Below, piece after piece: positions 8,723 through 17,416 of a DNA stretch of 33,380 nucleotides (position 1 is the stretch's first letter; the number at the start of each line of letters is the position of its first letter). A program made the translations under genes and the position numbers. The notes under the pieces are model-generated. The model was not told the DNA's origin. It ran no database searches and saw only the letters and a list, made by a program, of their open reading frames with translations. This stretch comes from a virus. Where the stretch lies: the IMG/VR virus record IMGVR_UViG_3300030389_000842, positions 1 through 33,380 of that record. One strand, written 5' to 3'.

Positions 8723-11700
8723 CAGAACTAAACAGACTACAGGACATGATAAACAGGGGAAATGAGCTACTAAAAATACAAGATCCTCCTAAACAAGATC
8801 CTATACCAATGATACCCAAACCAAGACTAGAGGGTGAACAAATAGAGGATGCTTACGTAGATCGTGACTTTGTAAAAAAGGCTACTAAAGGAACAGCACC
8901 ACTAGTTCAGCAAATGGAAACCATAGCTGAAGAGGAGGAGCCTTACACACTTAGTGGTATAGGTAGCCTTTTCATACGTGACTTTACTGATGAACGTGTA
9001 CAGAAAGAGATAATAGATAAGTTACCTGATGATAATGCTTTTAAAACATTTGGTAATGCTGTTGGTCCTAAAATATTTAAAGGTACTGTTCATGCACTAA
9101 ACACTTTTTTTAAAGGTATAGGATACACAGCAGATGGCATAGAAGCTGGGCTTATGTATCTACAAGAGAATCATCCTGAACATTATGATATGCTTCAAAA
9201 CGGTCTGTATGGACGTATAGCAGGAGGTGCTAGAGATCCGGGATCAACAGCTAGAGCACTAACAGGTGACTTTATGGTTATGTCACAGGCTGAAATCCCT
9301 TTTGTTGGTCCTGTTGGTAGGATGTATCCTGTCGCTACAAAAACAAAACTTACTGTTCCAGCAGATAAAACTAAAGACGTAGGGTCACCTAAAATAATGT
9401 CTGAAGAAACACGTATTGTCGAGTTAGATCCTAAAGCAGGTTTTAAAGAAGCAAAAGAACTTGAGGCTGCTGCAAAGAGAGAGGCAATAAGAAAAGATCC
9501 TACAAAGTTATCTATAGCTACCACACAACAGGCTAGAATGATGGAGAGTGAACTAAAAGCTCAGATAGATATAAACACAGCTAAGATAGCAAACGAGAAC
9601 AAAGAACTTAGGAATGAGTTAATATCTGGTTTTGAAAGTCAGATAGGTAAAAAAATAAGCACTGAAGATAAGAACGGTAATCTAGAAATAGATATGAATC
9701 TAGTAAAAAATGCAGGGCAGGATATATCTAGTACAAAAGCTGGCATATTTAATATAGATACAACTGATGTATTACCTGCTTTTGAGCCCATATTACAACC
9801 TAATAAACTAAACGGTTTGGTTGCACTGGCTGCTGATTTTAAAAAACGATTTCCTGATAACTTTAAACCTAGAAAAAAAGGTGCTAATTACGTAGATGGC
9901 CCAACTATATTAGATCAACTAATTGATGTTTCTGTTGCATTTGACAAAAACGGAAACAGATTAGTATCTGACCCTGAACTTCTAAATACTCTATCTAAAT
10001 ACGGTTTAAGTTTTGAAGAGTATATATTGGCTGCCACATCATCTGCTTCAGAGGCAGGTAAAGTTTTAAATAAATTTAGTCAGATTGCACGTAAGTATGG
10101 AGTAAGAGCTAAAAAATCAGTTGATGATGAAGACTATTTAAAAAACAAACAGTTTCAAGAAAGTATAGGTTTTTGGAAGAACTTACTATTACGTGTAGAG
10201 GGAGTGAGAAGAGGCGGTTTAGTTGCTGCTTTAAAAACAGCGTTTAGAAATGCAGAAGCACACATGTTTTTTCGTTCTCCAATGGAGACAGTGGCAAATG
10301 TTTTTGACGATGCTTTATTTACTTTTGGTCAAGAGGGTGCAAAGGCAGGTGCTAAAAAACTTGTATCTAAACAGACATGGGCTGACTCTACAGCACAGTT
10401 ACGTTGGCTATTTAGTAAACAACCTGAAGCAAAAGAAACACTTGACTATATTTTTAAACGCCCAGAATTAATGGATAAATACAATCGTATGTTTGAAATA
10501 TTTTCAGATATACAAAAAGTAAGAAGAGGTAACCTGCCAACTAGTGATACTATTATGACACAGAACGCTAGATTAGCAGATGGTGCTATGGGTGCATTAG
10601 AAGATGTTGTACAATGGGTTAATATACCTAATAGATTTCAAGAGTTTGTAATACGTAGAGCATCAACTTTAGCTGAACTACAAAGGTTAGTTAGACAAGA
10701 GTATAAGATAGATTTATTTACCACTCTAAGAGAAGGAAAAATACAGAATCTTTTAGACGGAACTTTAAATAATATACCAGAGAATGCTCCATCTTTTTAT
10801 GACATAGCTGAACGTGCCGTAAAAAAAGGTTTAAGTGATACCTATGCTAAAGCACCAGATATAAAAATATTTAGACAGATTACAAATGGTTTAGTTAATA
10901 CAGGTTTAACAGCAGTTACCATGCCTTTTCCAAGATTTATGTTTAACAAATTGGAATTAATAGGTCAGTACATGTTAGGTGCTAGTATACCAGCTACGAA
11001 AAGAATGACATATCTTGTTAATCATGTCATGGGTAGTAATACTACTAAAAAAATTGTAGATGCTGTTACTTCTGACGATGCACCTAATGTGGTAAGAAAA
11101 AGGGTAGATGAAGCTATAGAGGAAGATTGGTTATCATTAGCAAAAAAACCATTAAATGCAAAAGACAGAGAAAGAATATCTAGAAACATGGTAGGGTTAA
11201 TGTTGACAGGTGGTTTAACTTATTACTTTAGTGAGCAAGATGACTTGCCTAGCAAACCAGATGATTTTAGGGTGGGAAATTACGATGTAGATGCTGGACC
11301 ATTTTCTCCATTTCCTGATATGGCACTAGCAGCTAGGCATATAACAGAGGCATTTCAAGGCACATATCAAGATTGGCTAATTAACAGAGGAGGTCTGGAT
11401 AGCACTGCTAAAATATTAGCAGGTGCGGCTGGCCCTAGATCTTATTACGGAACAGTAAGTCCTTTTGTTGAAGTTTTAGGAGGTATAGTAGATAAAACTG
11501 TTGGTAAGGATGCTGATCCAGATAAGGTCACACTAACTACTAGCCAGTCTAAGGCATTTGAAAAAGCCTTTGCTAATTTTCAAATGAGTTTCCTACAGTA
11601 TTTTCAACAATTCTTTCAAGCTGACAGAGCTTTTGGTGGTGGTTATATGGGTAGGCTTGATACAAGCTATGACATAATACCGGGACAGGTAGACAAAGAT

Positions 11701-12435
11701 GGTGATCCAGTATCTATTATGGACCTAGAGCAACGAAGACTTCTTGTGTCTAGGTTTCCAGATCCATATGCTTTAGGAGAGGCTATGAAAGCAGATCCTA
11801 TGATACCTACCAGCAAAGAGCCTAGATTAGTCGTAAGTTTATTTTCAGAGGAAAAGCAACAAACAGATGAGGCATTCAATGTTATATTTGGATTAAATAT
11901 AAAAAAGACTACTCCTATGGGAAGATTTTTTAGAAAGTATGGGTTTGATCAATTTAAAATTGACAGGTTTAATACTACTGAAGGTATACAAAAAGCACAA
12001 AAAGCCATGCTAAAAAATAGCATATCAACTTTATATGAAGATGCTTTAAGTTACGAAAAAGATGTAGAAAAAGAATATGAACAGACAGATACTAATCTAG
12101 GTAAAAAACTTTTTGTTAATACCTATATGCGTCAGTTTATAAATGACGAGTTATCTGTTATAAAAAATGCAATAAGAAAAGTTAGCACAGAAAAATTTAT
12201 GAGTTCTGATAACAAAGATACTCAATACTTACTAGCACTAGATGCATATAAGAAAACAGGAAGTAAACTAGACAAACAAACAGCACAGATAGAATTTAAA
12301 AATCTATATGATCGAAAAGCTGTATTAAATAGTGAGGATAGAATAGAAGATATATACACTATTATAGACATTATAAAGAAAAGAAAAAGTTTGTTAAGAG
12401 AAAAACAAAAACGACTAATAGAAGGAATGCGTTAG
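8719..12435 (+). CDS. Large internal virion (DNA ejection-like) protein
   Basis: This 1238-residue protein is the last gene of the plus-strand block and overlaps the previous gene as ATGA. Size, place and helical composition resemble the very large internal core proteins of podoviruses (T7 gp16-like), but I see no lytic transglycosylase motif. Visible features are a polar N-terminus, amphipathic or hydrophobic stretches near residues 115-190 (HALNTFFKGIGYTADGIEAG), around 735-760 (NTGLTAVTMPFPRFMFNKL) and around 830 (MVGLMLTGGLTYYF), and a strongly charged, coiled-coil-rich C-terminus ending KKRKSLLREKQKRLIEGMR. The membrane-active stretches suit a protein delivered into the host envelope with the DNA. 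The assignment is by architecture and position only. Confidence 0.75.
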   Translation: MTELNRLQDMINRGNELLKIQDPPKQDPIPMIPKPRLEGEQIEDAYVDRDFVKKATKGTAPLVQQMETIAEEEEPYTLSGIGSLFIRDFTDERVQKEIIDKLPDDNAFKTFGNAVGPKIFKGTVHALNTFFKGIGYTADGIEAGLMYLQENHPEHYDMLQNGLYGRIAGGARDPGSTARALTGDFMVMSQAEIPFVGPVGRMYPVATKTKLTVPADKTKDVGSPKIMSEETRIVELDPKAGFKEAKELEAAAKREAIRKDPTKLSIATTQQARMMESELKAQIDINTAKIANENKELRNELISGFESQIGKKISTEDKNGNLEIDMNLVKNAGQDISSTKAGIFNIDTTDVLPAFEPILQPNKLNGLVALAADFKKRFPDNFKPRKKGANYVDGPTILDQLIDVSVAFDKNGNRLVSDPELLNTLSKYGLSFEEYILAATSSASEAGKVLNKFSQIARKYGVRAKKSVDDEDYLKNKQFQESIGFWKNLLLRVEGVRRGGLVAALKTAFRNAEAHMFFRSPMETVANVFDDALFTFGQEGAKAGAKKLVSKQTWADSTAQLRWLFSKQPEAKETLDYIFKRPELMDKYNRMFEIFSDIQKVRRGNLPTSDTIMTQNARLADGAMGALEDVVQWVNIPNRFQEFVIRRASTLAELQRLVRQEYKIDLFTTLREGKIQNLLDGTLNNIPENAPSFYDIAERAVKKGLSDTYAKAPDIKIFRQITNGLVNTGLTAVTMPFPRFMFNKLELIGQYMLGASIPATKRMTYLVNHVMGSNTTKKIVDAVTSDDAPNVVRKRVDEAIEEDWLSLAKKPLNAKDRERISRNMVGLMLTGGLTYYFSEQDDLPSKPDDFRVGNYDVDAGPFSPFPDMALAARHITEAFQGTYQDWLINRGGLDSTAKILAGAAGPRSYYGTVSPFVEVLGGIVDKTVGKDADPDKVTLTTSQSKAFEKAFANFQMSFLQYFQQFFQADRAFGGGYMGRLDTSYDIIPGQVDKDGDPVSIMDLEQRRLLVSRFPDPYALGEAMKADPMIPTSKEPRLVVSLFSEEKQQTDEAFNVIFGLNIKKTTPMGRFFRKYGFDQFKIDRFNTTEGIQKAQKAMLKNSISTLYEDALSYEKDVEKEYEQTDTNLGKKLFVNTYMRQFINDELSVIKNAIRKVSTEKFMSSDNKDTQYLLALDAYKKTGSKLDKQTAQIEFKNLYDRKAVLNSEDRIEDIYTIIDIIKKRKSLLREKQKRLIEGMR

Positions 12436-12436
12436 G

Positions 12437-12766
12437 CTACCTCTTATCCCCACTACCTTGCAATGTACCTTTCTTCAACCTAGCTTCTAACTTCTCTTTA
12501 TTCTGTGCAGCAATCACTCCAAGTGACATATTTAAATCTGATGCCAGTGCTGCACAATACCACAGTACATCACCTATCTCTGATGCTAACTGTTCCTTCC
12601 AATCACTAGGCATATTATCCTCACCGTCACGTACAATCTTTTTAACTTTGTTGGCTACCTCACCTGCCTCACCTACGAGTCCTAGTGCAGGGTATGTTAT
12701 CTTGTATTGTTCAGGATATATTGCTGTAGTCTTTGCTATCTTTTGATAATCATTAAAATCTAACAT
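12437..12766 (-). CDS. mazG: MazG-like nucleotide pyrophosphohydrolase
   Basis: The protein is about 109 residues from the ATG at 12766, which is preceded by AAAGGAGAG. An upstream in-frame ATG at 12820 also has a weak ribosome site but would overlap the previous gene by 32 bases. The MazG family hydrolyses (d)NTPs or ppGpp-like nucleotides to monophosphates using Mg2+ bound by acidic residues of helical motifs. Here GLVGEAGEVANKVKK and, about 30 residues later, EIGDVLWYCAAL give the E..E and ExxD motif pair. The start FNDYQKIAKTTAIYP also fits phage MazG-like proteins. It probably tunes nucleotide pools together with the neighbouring ribonucleotide reductase. It is the last gene of the minus-strand operon and ends one base from the converging plus-strand gene. 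Confidence 0.88.
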   Translation of the reverse strand: MLDFNDYQKIAKTTAIYPEQYKITYPALGLVGEAGEVANKVKKIVRDGEDNMPSDWKEQLASEIGDVLWYCAALASDLNMSLGVIAAQNKEKLEARLKKGTLQGSGDKR

Positions 12767-12788
12767 AGCATATCTCTCCTTTAACCAG

Positions 12789-12998
12789 TTAATTGCTGAC
12801 TGTTCTAAGCTGTTCTTCATACTTTACCTTTCTCAGATTCTCAAAGTAGGCTTTGTTATAGCCTCTCTCCCATTCTCTATATTGCATAGAGTTATGCCTG
12901 TATGGGTTGGTATACTTAGCACCTCTTTGAAAGGCATGGTAGCCTTTCTTAAACTGTATCTTCAGAGGTGCATCGTTTTTATTTAAGTTCCTTCTCAT
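12789..12998 (-). CDS. Ribosome modulation factor (Rmf)-like small protein
   Basis: This basic protein is about 69 residues from the ATG at 12998, with AGGAG six bases upstream; the ATG at 13004 touches the ribosome site and is less likely. The central part GYHAFQRGAKYTNPYR continues to REWERGYNKA. It follows the pattern GYxA(x3)G(x4-5)xPY(x8-9)W(x2)G(W/Y)(x2)A of bacterial Rmf, the protein that dimerises 70S ribosomes in stationary phase. The homology is my own reading and not proven; N- and C-terminal parts do not match anything I know. It lies between the reductase and MazG genes, in the operon that reshapes host nucleotide metabolism. Confidence 0.8.
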   Translation of the reverse strand: MRRNLNKNDAPLKIQFKKGYHAFQRGAKYTNPYRHNSMQYREWERGYNKAYFENLRKVKYEEQLRTVSN

Positions 12999-13007
12999 AC
13001 CCATCTC

Positions 13008-14939
13008 CTAATTAGTTAAGTCTACTACCTCACAAACACCTGCTGAACATGCTAAGTCTCTAGCACCAGTAGTGCCATCCTCTTTCTCATACTCAGATAG
13101 TTTGCTCCAATCAATCTTAGTAGGCATACGTGCTACCATCTCTAGGCATGTCTCTTTGTCTACTTCTTGATAGGGTGCTTGTTTGTATACGTGTTCACTG
13201 TGGGGTAGAAAGCTGATACCTGACACATCATCGAAGTGCTCATACACCCATGCTCCTACATCCATCCATTCATCTTTACGTACAGATATAGTAACAGATG
13301 GTTTGTGTTCACACCAGTAGTTCTGGTAGTCTAGCCATATGTTTAGCTGGTCTAGTGCAGTCATGTCATCACGTACCATAGCACTCTTTGGTGTTATCGT
13401 AGGAAAGCTAAACACTGTAGTCTCTAATGGCTTAGTGACATCAGGCTCATTTGGTATGCCCATATCCATCATAAACTGTGTCATTGGATCTTTGTTGTCT
13501 GCACGTACAGTTCTGATGTAGTACCTGCTATGCCTTGTGTGTATGCCACTAGCACTATCAACTAGCTGTGATACAGTACCTGATGGTTTAACACAGGTTA
13601 TGGCAGTGGATACACTTATGCCTAGCTTCTTTGCCATATCTTTGTTTGTGTCTACTGCTACCTTTTTTAGTTCTGTAAGCACTGCCTGTAGACTATTCTG
13701 ACTACCATTTAGTAGTGGGCAGTCCATGATACCTGTGAGAGACACACCAAGTAGTCTTTCTTCTTCCGTGTTATCTTTCCATACCTTACGTAAATATTTA
13801 AAGTTAGTTAGCGTAGACTGCATAGTGCCTAGTATGGTTGCATACTTAACTTTTTTCTTGAGAGTGTCCATCGTATCTGTTTCACGTGCAACAACCTCTG
13901 ATAAGTTACAGAACTGGTACGGTCTTAGTATTATCTCAGAGCATGGGTTACATCCAAACGTGTGCTCAGTGTCTCGTCTACCACTCTTAGATGCTTGTTT
14001 TACTGCTGATTGCCTGTTAAATATACCACGTTCACCTGACTGACTTTCATACAGAGATAACCACTCACGCATGAATGTACCCATGTCTGGCTTCTGTGCA
14101 TATGCTACACTATTGTTAGCTAGTGCACGTTGTCCTTCATGCTCCCACCATTGTCCTGACTTAGCGTGTCTCATCTGATCATCTTCAATATCAGACAAAC
14201 TGATAAGTGCGCTACGTCTTACACCACCAACAACTACTACCTCACCTATCTTGCACATAATATCATGGCATTCTAGTGGGCTTAACTTGCGTCCTACTGC
14301 ATTAGTAAACTTCTGGACACAAAAGTTAAACAAGTCTTCAAGTGGTGCAGGACCAGATGCCCTGCCTCCAAATGTCTTTAGCCTCGCTCCCGAAGGTCTT
14401 ACCTCACTGACATCCCACATGGGTATCTGTCCTGAATACAGTATGGCTAGGAGTTCCTTAAGTGCTCTTGACCAACCCTCACGTGAATCTCCTACTTTAA
14501 TAATTGTACTTGTAGGTTCTAGCTCCTCATTGACTATAGGTAACTTTTCAACGTACTGTCTCTCAACAGAGAAGCCCACACCTGTGCCACACATAAGTAT
14601 GTACATGCACTCATCAAACGCTCTTGGTGTATCTACAGTTATGTATGAGCAATTGTAACTAGCTACGTGACATCTATCTAGTGGTGCACCAGCAGTCATC
14701 AATGCCCTCATGCTAGGCATAACAGATAGATCTAACACTGCACCCTCTACCTCTTTACGTTGTTTGTCTGGCATAACGTAATCATGTGTATCTTTGATGT
14801 ATGTAGTTAAGTAATCAAAGTATCTTTCTACTGTCTCTGACCAACCCTCTCGTCTTTGCTCATCCTCTTTCCACCTAGCATACCTAGACAGTGCAATAAA
14901 GTTTTGATAGTCAGAAGTTAAATAGTTATTAGTGTGCAT
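13008..14939 (-). CDS. Adenosylcobalamin-dependent (class II) ribonucleoside-triphosphate reductase
   Basis: At 643 residues it is close to the short monomeric class II reductase type (L. leichmannii RTPR, EC 1.17.4.2). The enzyme makes dNTPs from NTPs using coenzyme B12, without oxygen and without a second subunit. NCSYI carries the first redox Cys (C97). FGCNPCSEI (C330, C333) and QFCNLSEV (C344) match the radical Cys and its redox partner. The C-terminal CSAGVC (C631, C636) is the shuttle pair that receives electrons from thioredoxin. GGVRRSALISL and KPSGTVSQLVDSASGIH also fit the family. The start has GGAG upstream. A B12 requirement implies a host that makes or imports cobalamin, common in marine alphaproteobacteria. 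Confidence 0.96.
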   Translation of the reverse strand: MHTNNYLTSDYQNFIALSRYARWKEDEQRREGWSETVERYFDYLTTYIKDTHDYVMPDKQRKEVEGAVLDLSVMPSMRALMTAGAPLDRCHVASYNCSYITVDTPRAFDECMYILMCGTGVGFSVERQYVEKLPIVNEELEPTSTIIKVGDSREGWSRALKELLAILYSGQIPMWDVSEVRPSGARLKTFGGRASGPAPLEDLFNFCVQKFTNAVGRKLSPLECHDIMCKIGEVVVVGGVRRSALISLSDIEDDQMRHAKSGQWWEHEGQRALANNSVAYAQKPDMGTFMREWLSLYESQSGERGIFNRQSAVKQASKSGRRDTEHTFGCNPCSEIILRPYQFCNLSEVVARETDTMDTLKKKVKYATILGTMQSTLTNFKYLRKVWKDNTEEERLLGVSLTGIMDCPLLNGSQNSLQAVLTELKKVAVDTNKDMAKKLGISVSTAITCVKPSGTVSQLVDSASGIHTRHSRYYIRTVRADNKDPMTQFMMDMGIPNEPDVTKPLETTVFSFPTITPKSAMVRDDMTALDQLNIWLDYQNYWCEHKPSVTISVRKDEWMDVGAWVYEHFDDVSGISFLPHSEHVYKQAPYQEVDKETCLEMVARMPTKIDWSKLSEYEKEDGTTGARDLACSAGVCEVVDLTN

Positions 14940-14941
14940 AG

Positions 14942-15103
14942 TTATCTCTCCATAATAGTTTTTAGTGTCACTATCTCTGCACCGTCTAGGTCATGCAGAT
15001 ATTCACGTAATGCGTCATTTATTTCTGACGCTACATCCCCATCAGAGGGTATTGGATATTCTTCTGTGTCGATAGACAATGTTAAAAATACTTTTAGTCT
15101 CAT
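14942..15103 (-). CDS. Small acidic protein, unknown (53 aa)
   Basis: This 53-codon gene lies between the reductase and DUF3310 genes: MRLKVFLTLSIDTEEYPIPS, then an acidic helical part (EINDALREYLHDLDGAEI). Its ATG shares one base with the upstream gene's stop (TAATG), and its end carries the GGAGAG ribosome site of the reductase gene. It fills the interval exactly, so I regard it as real. No family is recognised. Confidence 0.75.
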   Translation of the reverse strand: MRLKVFLTLSIDTEEYPIPSDGDVASEINDALREYLHDLDGAEIVTLKTIMER

Positions 15104-15387
15104 TACTCTTCCATGTGTTCTATCAACTTATCAAGATACCATTTAGCTTTATTAAGATCCTCTACAGCCTTACCTTTGTAATCAAATCTCCACAGATACT
15201 TCATTATATTACCTTGTAAATAATATTTAAAGTTATCACCTGTGGCAGCACTAATAGCATCTATACATTCTACACCACTTTGATTGTAGTGTGGTGGATG
15301 ATTTACCATATCGAAGGTTGAAAAGGTAAATGGTTCACTAGTGTCCTTAATCGTAATAGTCTCATCACCCATAGTTAATACTCCCAT
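15103..15387 (-). CDS. DUF3310 family phage protein (T7 gp1.7 nucleotide kinase-like family)
   Basis: This 94-residue protein has the family signature HPPHYNQSGVECIDAISA, then YYLQGNIMKYLWRF..KGK, then DLNKAKWYLDKLIEHM. DUF3310 proteins are common in phages; I recall T7 gp1.7, a dTMP/dGMP kinase, being placed there, so a nucleotide-related role is possible but not shown by the sequence. The first ATG overlaps the upstream stop (TAATG). A second ATG at 15372 has GGGAG eight bases upstream and may be the true start. It sits with reductase and MazG, consistent with nucleotide metabolism. Confidence 0.88.
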   Translation of the reverse strand: MGVLTMGDETITIKDTSEPFTFSTFDMVNHPPHYNQSGVECIDAISAATGDNFKYYLQGNIMKYLWRFDYKGKAVEDLNKAKWYLDKLIEHMEE

Positions 15388-15743
15388 TATGCAAGTTCCT
15401 TTGTTTTTGTTTTAAAATCTATGTGAACTACGTTGTCCTCACGCTTAGTTACTTCTGGTTCTGATCTATACCTACTAGCTACTTCTGATAGCTTCATAGC
15501 AAATTCTTCTAGCTGTTTATATATTAGAGGATCGTTTCTCATTACATAATATGAAGAACACATTAAATGCTGTATATAAATTATTTGTTCCATAATAATA
15601 GGGTCTAACGTACTCTTGTTATTTGCTAGTAAGGCAAACATAAGTTCACCTGTCCACTTATCACCCTCCATGACAGGACGTATTCGTATACCAAAGTCAT
15701 TTACATGGTCCTTATCAATAATTTTTATTGGTGTATCTGTCAT
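15387..15743 (-). CDS. Conserved hypothetical protein of the replication operon (118 aa)
   Basis: I choose the ATG at 15743, which has AGGAG six bases upstream and overlaps the endonuclease stop as ATGA. An in-frame ATG at 15773 has no ribosome site. The product begins MTDTPIKIIDKDHVNDFGIR, has one helical middle part (IIMEQIIYIQHLMCSSYYVM) and ends Lys-rich (IDFKTKTKELA). No catalytic motif or known family is recognised. The tight coupling on both sides argues for a role with the neighbouring DNA-metabolism genes. Confidence 0.75.
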   Translation of the reverse strand: MTDTPIKIIDKDHVNDFGIRIRPVMEGDKWTGELMFALLANNKSTLDPIIMEQIIYIQHLMCSSYYVMRNDPLIYKQLEEFAMKLSEVASRYRSEPEVTKREDNVVHIDFKTKTKELA

Positions 15744-16192
15744 AGTATTCTCCTCTTTGTTCCTGTGAAACATATAAACTTGTTATGTTTATTTTTACCT
15801 TTTTCTTTTAACCATTCTTCAGGCACAACTCTACTGGCATATTCAAAGCCATATTTAAAACACCATTGTCCGTATGTACTTTTAGCACCTTTTCTTAGCT
15901 TACGTCTACTGTTTTCAAAAATAAATCTTATGTCTAACTTAGGGTGTTGTCGTTTTATACAGAGATGCTTACGCCTATCTGCTGCTGTAAACATACCCTT
16001 TGTCTCAATGATTATACCGTTGTTCAATATAAAATCAGGAGTATAGGTACGGTAGGCTAGATCTTCCCACTCAATCTTAATACTTTCGTAATCAAACTTT
16101 ACTTTGATTGACTCAAGATAATCAGCGAGTTTCTTTTCTAGCCCTGACCTGTACCCATACTTTCTTGCATGAGCATACCTAGCGTAGTTCAT
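15740..16192 (-). CDS. Endonuclease I, T7 gp3-like Holliday junction resolvase
   Basis: This protein of about 150 residues has the size and motif order of T7 endonuclease I, a PD-(D/E)XK-fold dimer that cuts four-way junctions and, with an exonuclease, helps break down host DNA. From the ATG at 16192 the likely catalytic residues are E19 (SGLEKKLADYL), E36, D53 (YTPDFIL), E63 and K65 (IIIETKG). They correspond in order and spacing to T7 E20, E35, D55, E65 and K67. A GTG one codon upstream is an alternative start. It follows the small coiled-coil gene by seven bases and overlaps the next gene as ATGA. Confidence 0.92.
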   Translation of the reverse strand: MNYARYAHARKYGYRSGLEKKLADYLESIKVKFDYESIKIEWEDLAYRTYTPDFILNNGIIIETKGMFTAADRRKHLCIKRQHPKLDIRFIFENSRRKLRKGAKSTYGQWCFKYGFEYASRVVPEEWLKEKGKNKHNKFICFTGTKRRIL

Positions 16193-16198
16193 CACTGG

Positions 16199-16417
16199 TT
16201 AGTAATATCTCCTAACACTACCAGCAACATAAGCTGGAACACTGTTATAGCCTAGCGACTTCAATTCATCACGTATAGTTGCATCTATTTCTTTACGTGC
16301 TTCTAACGCTAACCGTAAAGCTGATGTGCTCTTTTCTCTATACTCTCGCCTCATTTCAGCTAGTTGCTGTTCCATGTCTTTGATAGAGTTTTCTAGATCT
16401 TCTAACTCATTTGCCAT
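16199..16417 (-). CDS. Small coiled-coil protein (72 aa)
   Basis: This 72-residue protein has a strongly helical N-terminal half with heptad Leu/Met positions (LEDLENSIKDMEQQLAEMRREYREK), a predicted coiled coil. It ends in a short Gly/Tyr/Arg-rich tail (AYVAGSVRRYY). AAGGA lies nine bases upstream of the ATG, and the start overlaps the end of the 50-residue NPDV-module gene by 16 bases. No family is recognised. It could be a small partner of the neighbouring nucleases. Confidence 0.75.
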   Translation of the reverse strand: MANELEDLENSIKDMEQQLAEMRREYREKSTSALRLALEARKEIDATIRDELKSLGYNSVPAYVAGSVRRYY

Positions 16418-16554
16418 TCATCTAATCCTTTCCTGTTCTCGTTTTTGCCAAACGCATCATAGTGATGCTTACCATTACGGAACTGTCCATTCTCAACAGC
16501 TTCCTTAACATCAGGGTTTGCCTCAAGATAACTTTCTTCAGGAAACTCTTTCAT
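16402..16554 (-). CDS. 50-aa stand-alone YLxxNPDV module protein
   Basis: This 50-codon gene fills the interval between the Cas4-like nuclease gene, overlapping it by 17 bases, and the 72-residue coiled-coil gene, overlapping it by 16. The product is one module: SYLEANPDVKEAVENGQF, then HHYDAFGKNENRKG. It aligns almost residue for residue with the first module of the large virion protein (YLASNPDV...GEF...HFRKFGGGENRFG, residues 78-111). GAGGAGGATAAT ahead of the ATG is a fair ribosome site. Function unknown. Related NPDV/HY..FG repeats occur in bacterial secreted and surface proteins, where I take them for interaction modules. Confidence 0.82.
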   Translation of the reverse strand: MKEFPEESYLEANPDVKEAVENGQFRNGKHHYDAFGKNENRKGLDEWQMS

Positions 16555-17416
16555 TATTATCCTCCTCTTTTATATGCACGTAAGAAACTGTCTTTGGCTC
16601 CTTTGCACGTGACTTTAATGCTGGCAGTTCTTTTAGTGTAGGCCAACAGGCATGTCTGTAAGAACACCAGCTACATTCTGATCCTAGTATTTTATTGCCT
16701 GTCTTTTTACCGTTGAATGTTTCGTCAACAGCATCAAAGCACCGTTCTAACTTATTACTTTTTACAGCTAGAGCAGTCTTCTTTATTTTATACATTTCCT
16801 CTACCATGTCAAGACCATTTGCAGGAATATATTTAAAACTACCATTAGCTTTATTTATTACCCACCAACCTCCAGCTTTTAGACCAGATGCTTGTGCGTA
16901 TCCTGCTAACTGTCCTACATACCCAAAAGGATCACTCTCCTTTAGTGTTGCAAAGGACTTAAACTTATTACGATAGGACCAATCAGATGCAGACTTAATA
17001 TCATCAACTGCACCATCAATGGCTATATCGTATGTACCATTAATTGTAACATCTGCTTCTGGTATCTCCAATGCAACTTGATCTGCATCTTCAAATGCTA
17101 CCTTTGCTTCTGTTAACAATCCTTTAAATACTGCCTCTACTATATCTCCTAACATCATGTTCATAACAAAGTTACTTGGTAGAGGTGTAGCTTCATCAGG
17201 ACGATTCTTCTGAAACCATAACTGACATGTAGGTCTACCTACATTAGACATCCTCAGTGCAAAGTCCTTACGCTTATTACCTCCACCAAACTGACGCTTT
17301 AGCGCATCCATAACGTCCTTACCTATTTTTTCAATAGTGGCATCAGATAGCACAGCCTTACCATTGGCTGCATCTGTCATGTACTGTGCTAACGTCAGTT
17401 CGGCAGGATGGTTCAT
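16538..17416 (-). CDS. Cas4/RecB-like PD-(D/E)XK exonuclease with four-cysteine (Fe-S type) signature
   Basis: This 292-residue protein has the nuclease core motifs GDIVEAV (E94), GTYDIAID (D130), VDDIKSAS (D139, K141) and the QxxxY motif GQLAGYA (Q169, Y173). It also has one early Cys (C64, RPTCQLWF) and a C-terminal trio CSWCSYRHAC (C248, C251, C257), the arrangement that holds a 4Fe-4S cluster in Cas4 and AddB. The likely role is 5'-3' degradation or resection of DNA in replication, recombination or host-DNA turnover. The start follows the SSB-like stop directly, with no clear ribosome site, so translation is probably coupled. There is no CRISPR array or other cas gene, so this is a phage recombination nuclease rather than part of a CRISPR system. 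Confidence 0.88.
   Translation of the reverse strand: MNHPAELTLAQYMTDAANGKAVLSDATIEKIGKDVMDALKRQFGGGNKRKDFALRMSNVGRPTCQLWFQKNRPDEATPLPSNFVMNMMLGDIVEAVFKGLLTEAKVAFEDADQVALEIPEADVTINGTYDIAIDGAVDDIKSASDWSYRNKFKSFATLKESDPFGYVGQLAGYAQASGLKAGGWWVINKANGSFKYIPANGLDMVEEMYKIKKTALAVKSNKLERCFDAVDETFNGKKTGNKILGSECSWCSYRHACWPTLKELPALKSRAKEPKTVSYVHIKEEDNNERVS

Noticed and set aside
16797-16812. TTGACA followed by TATAAA inside the Cas4-like nuclease gene
   Set aside because: The spacer is only 14 bp and the position is mid-gene without a following start.
16538-17416. Cas4-like nuclease as part of a phage CRISPR system
   Set aside because: No repeat-spacer array and no other cas gene in the window; phages commonly carry such nucleases for recombination.
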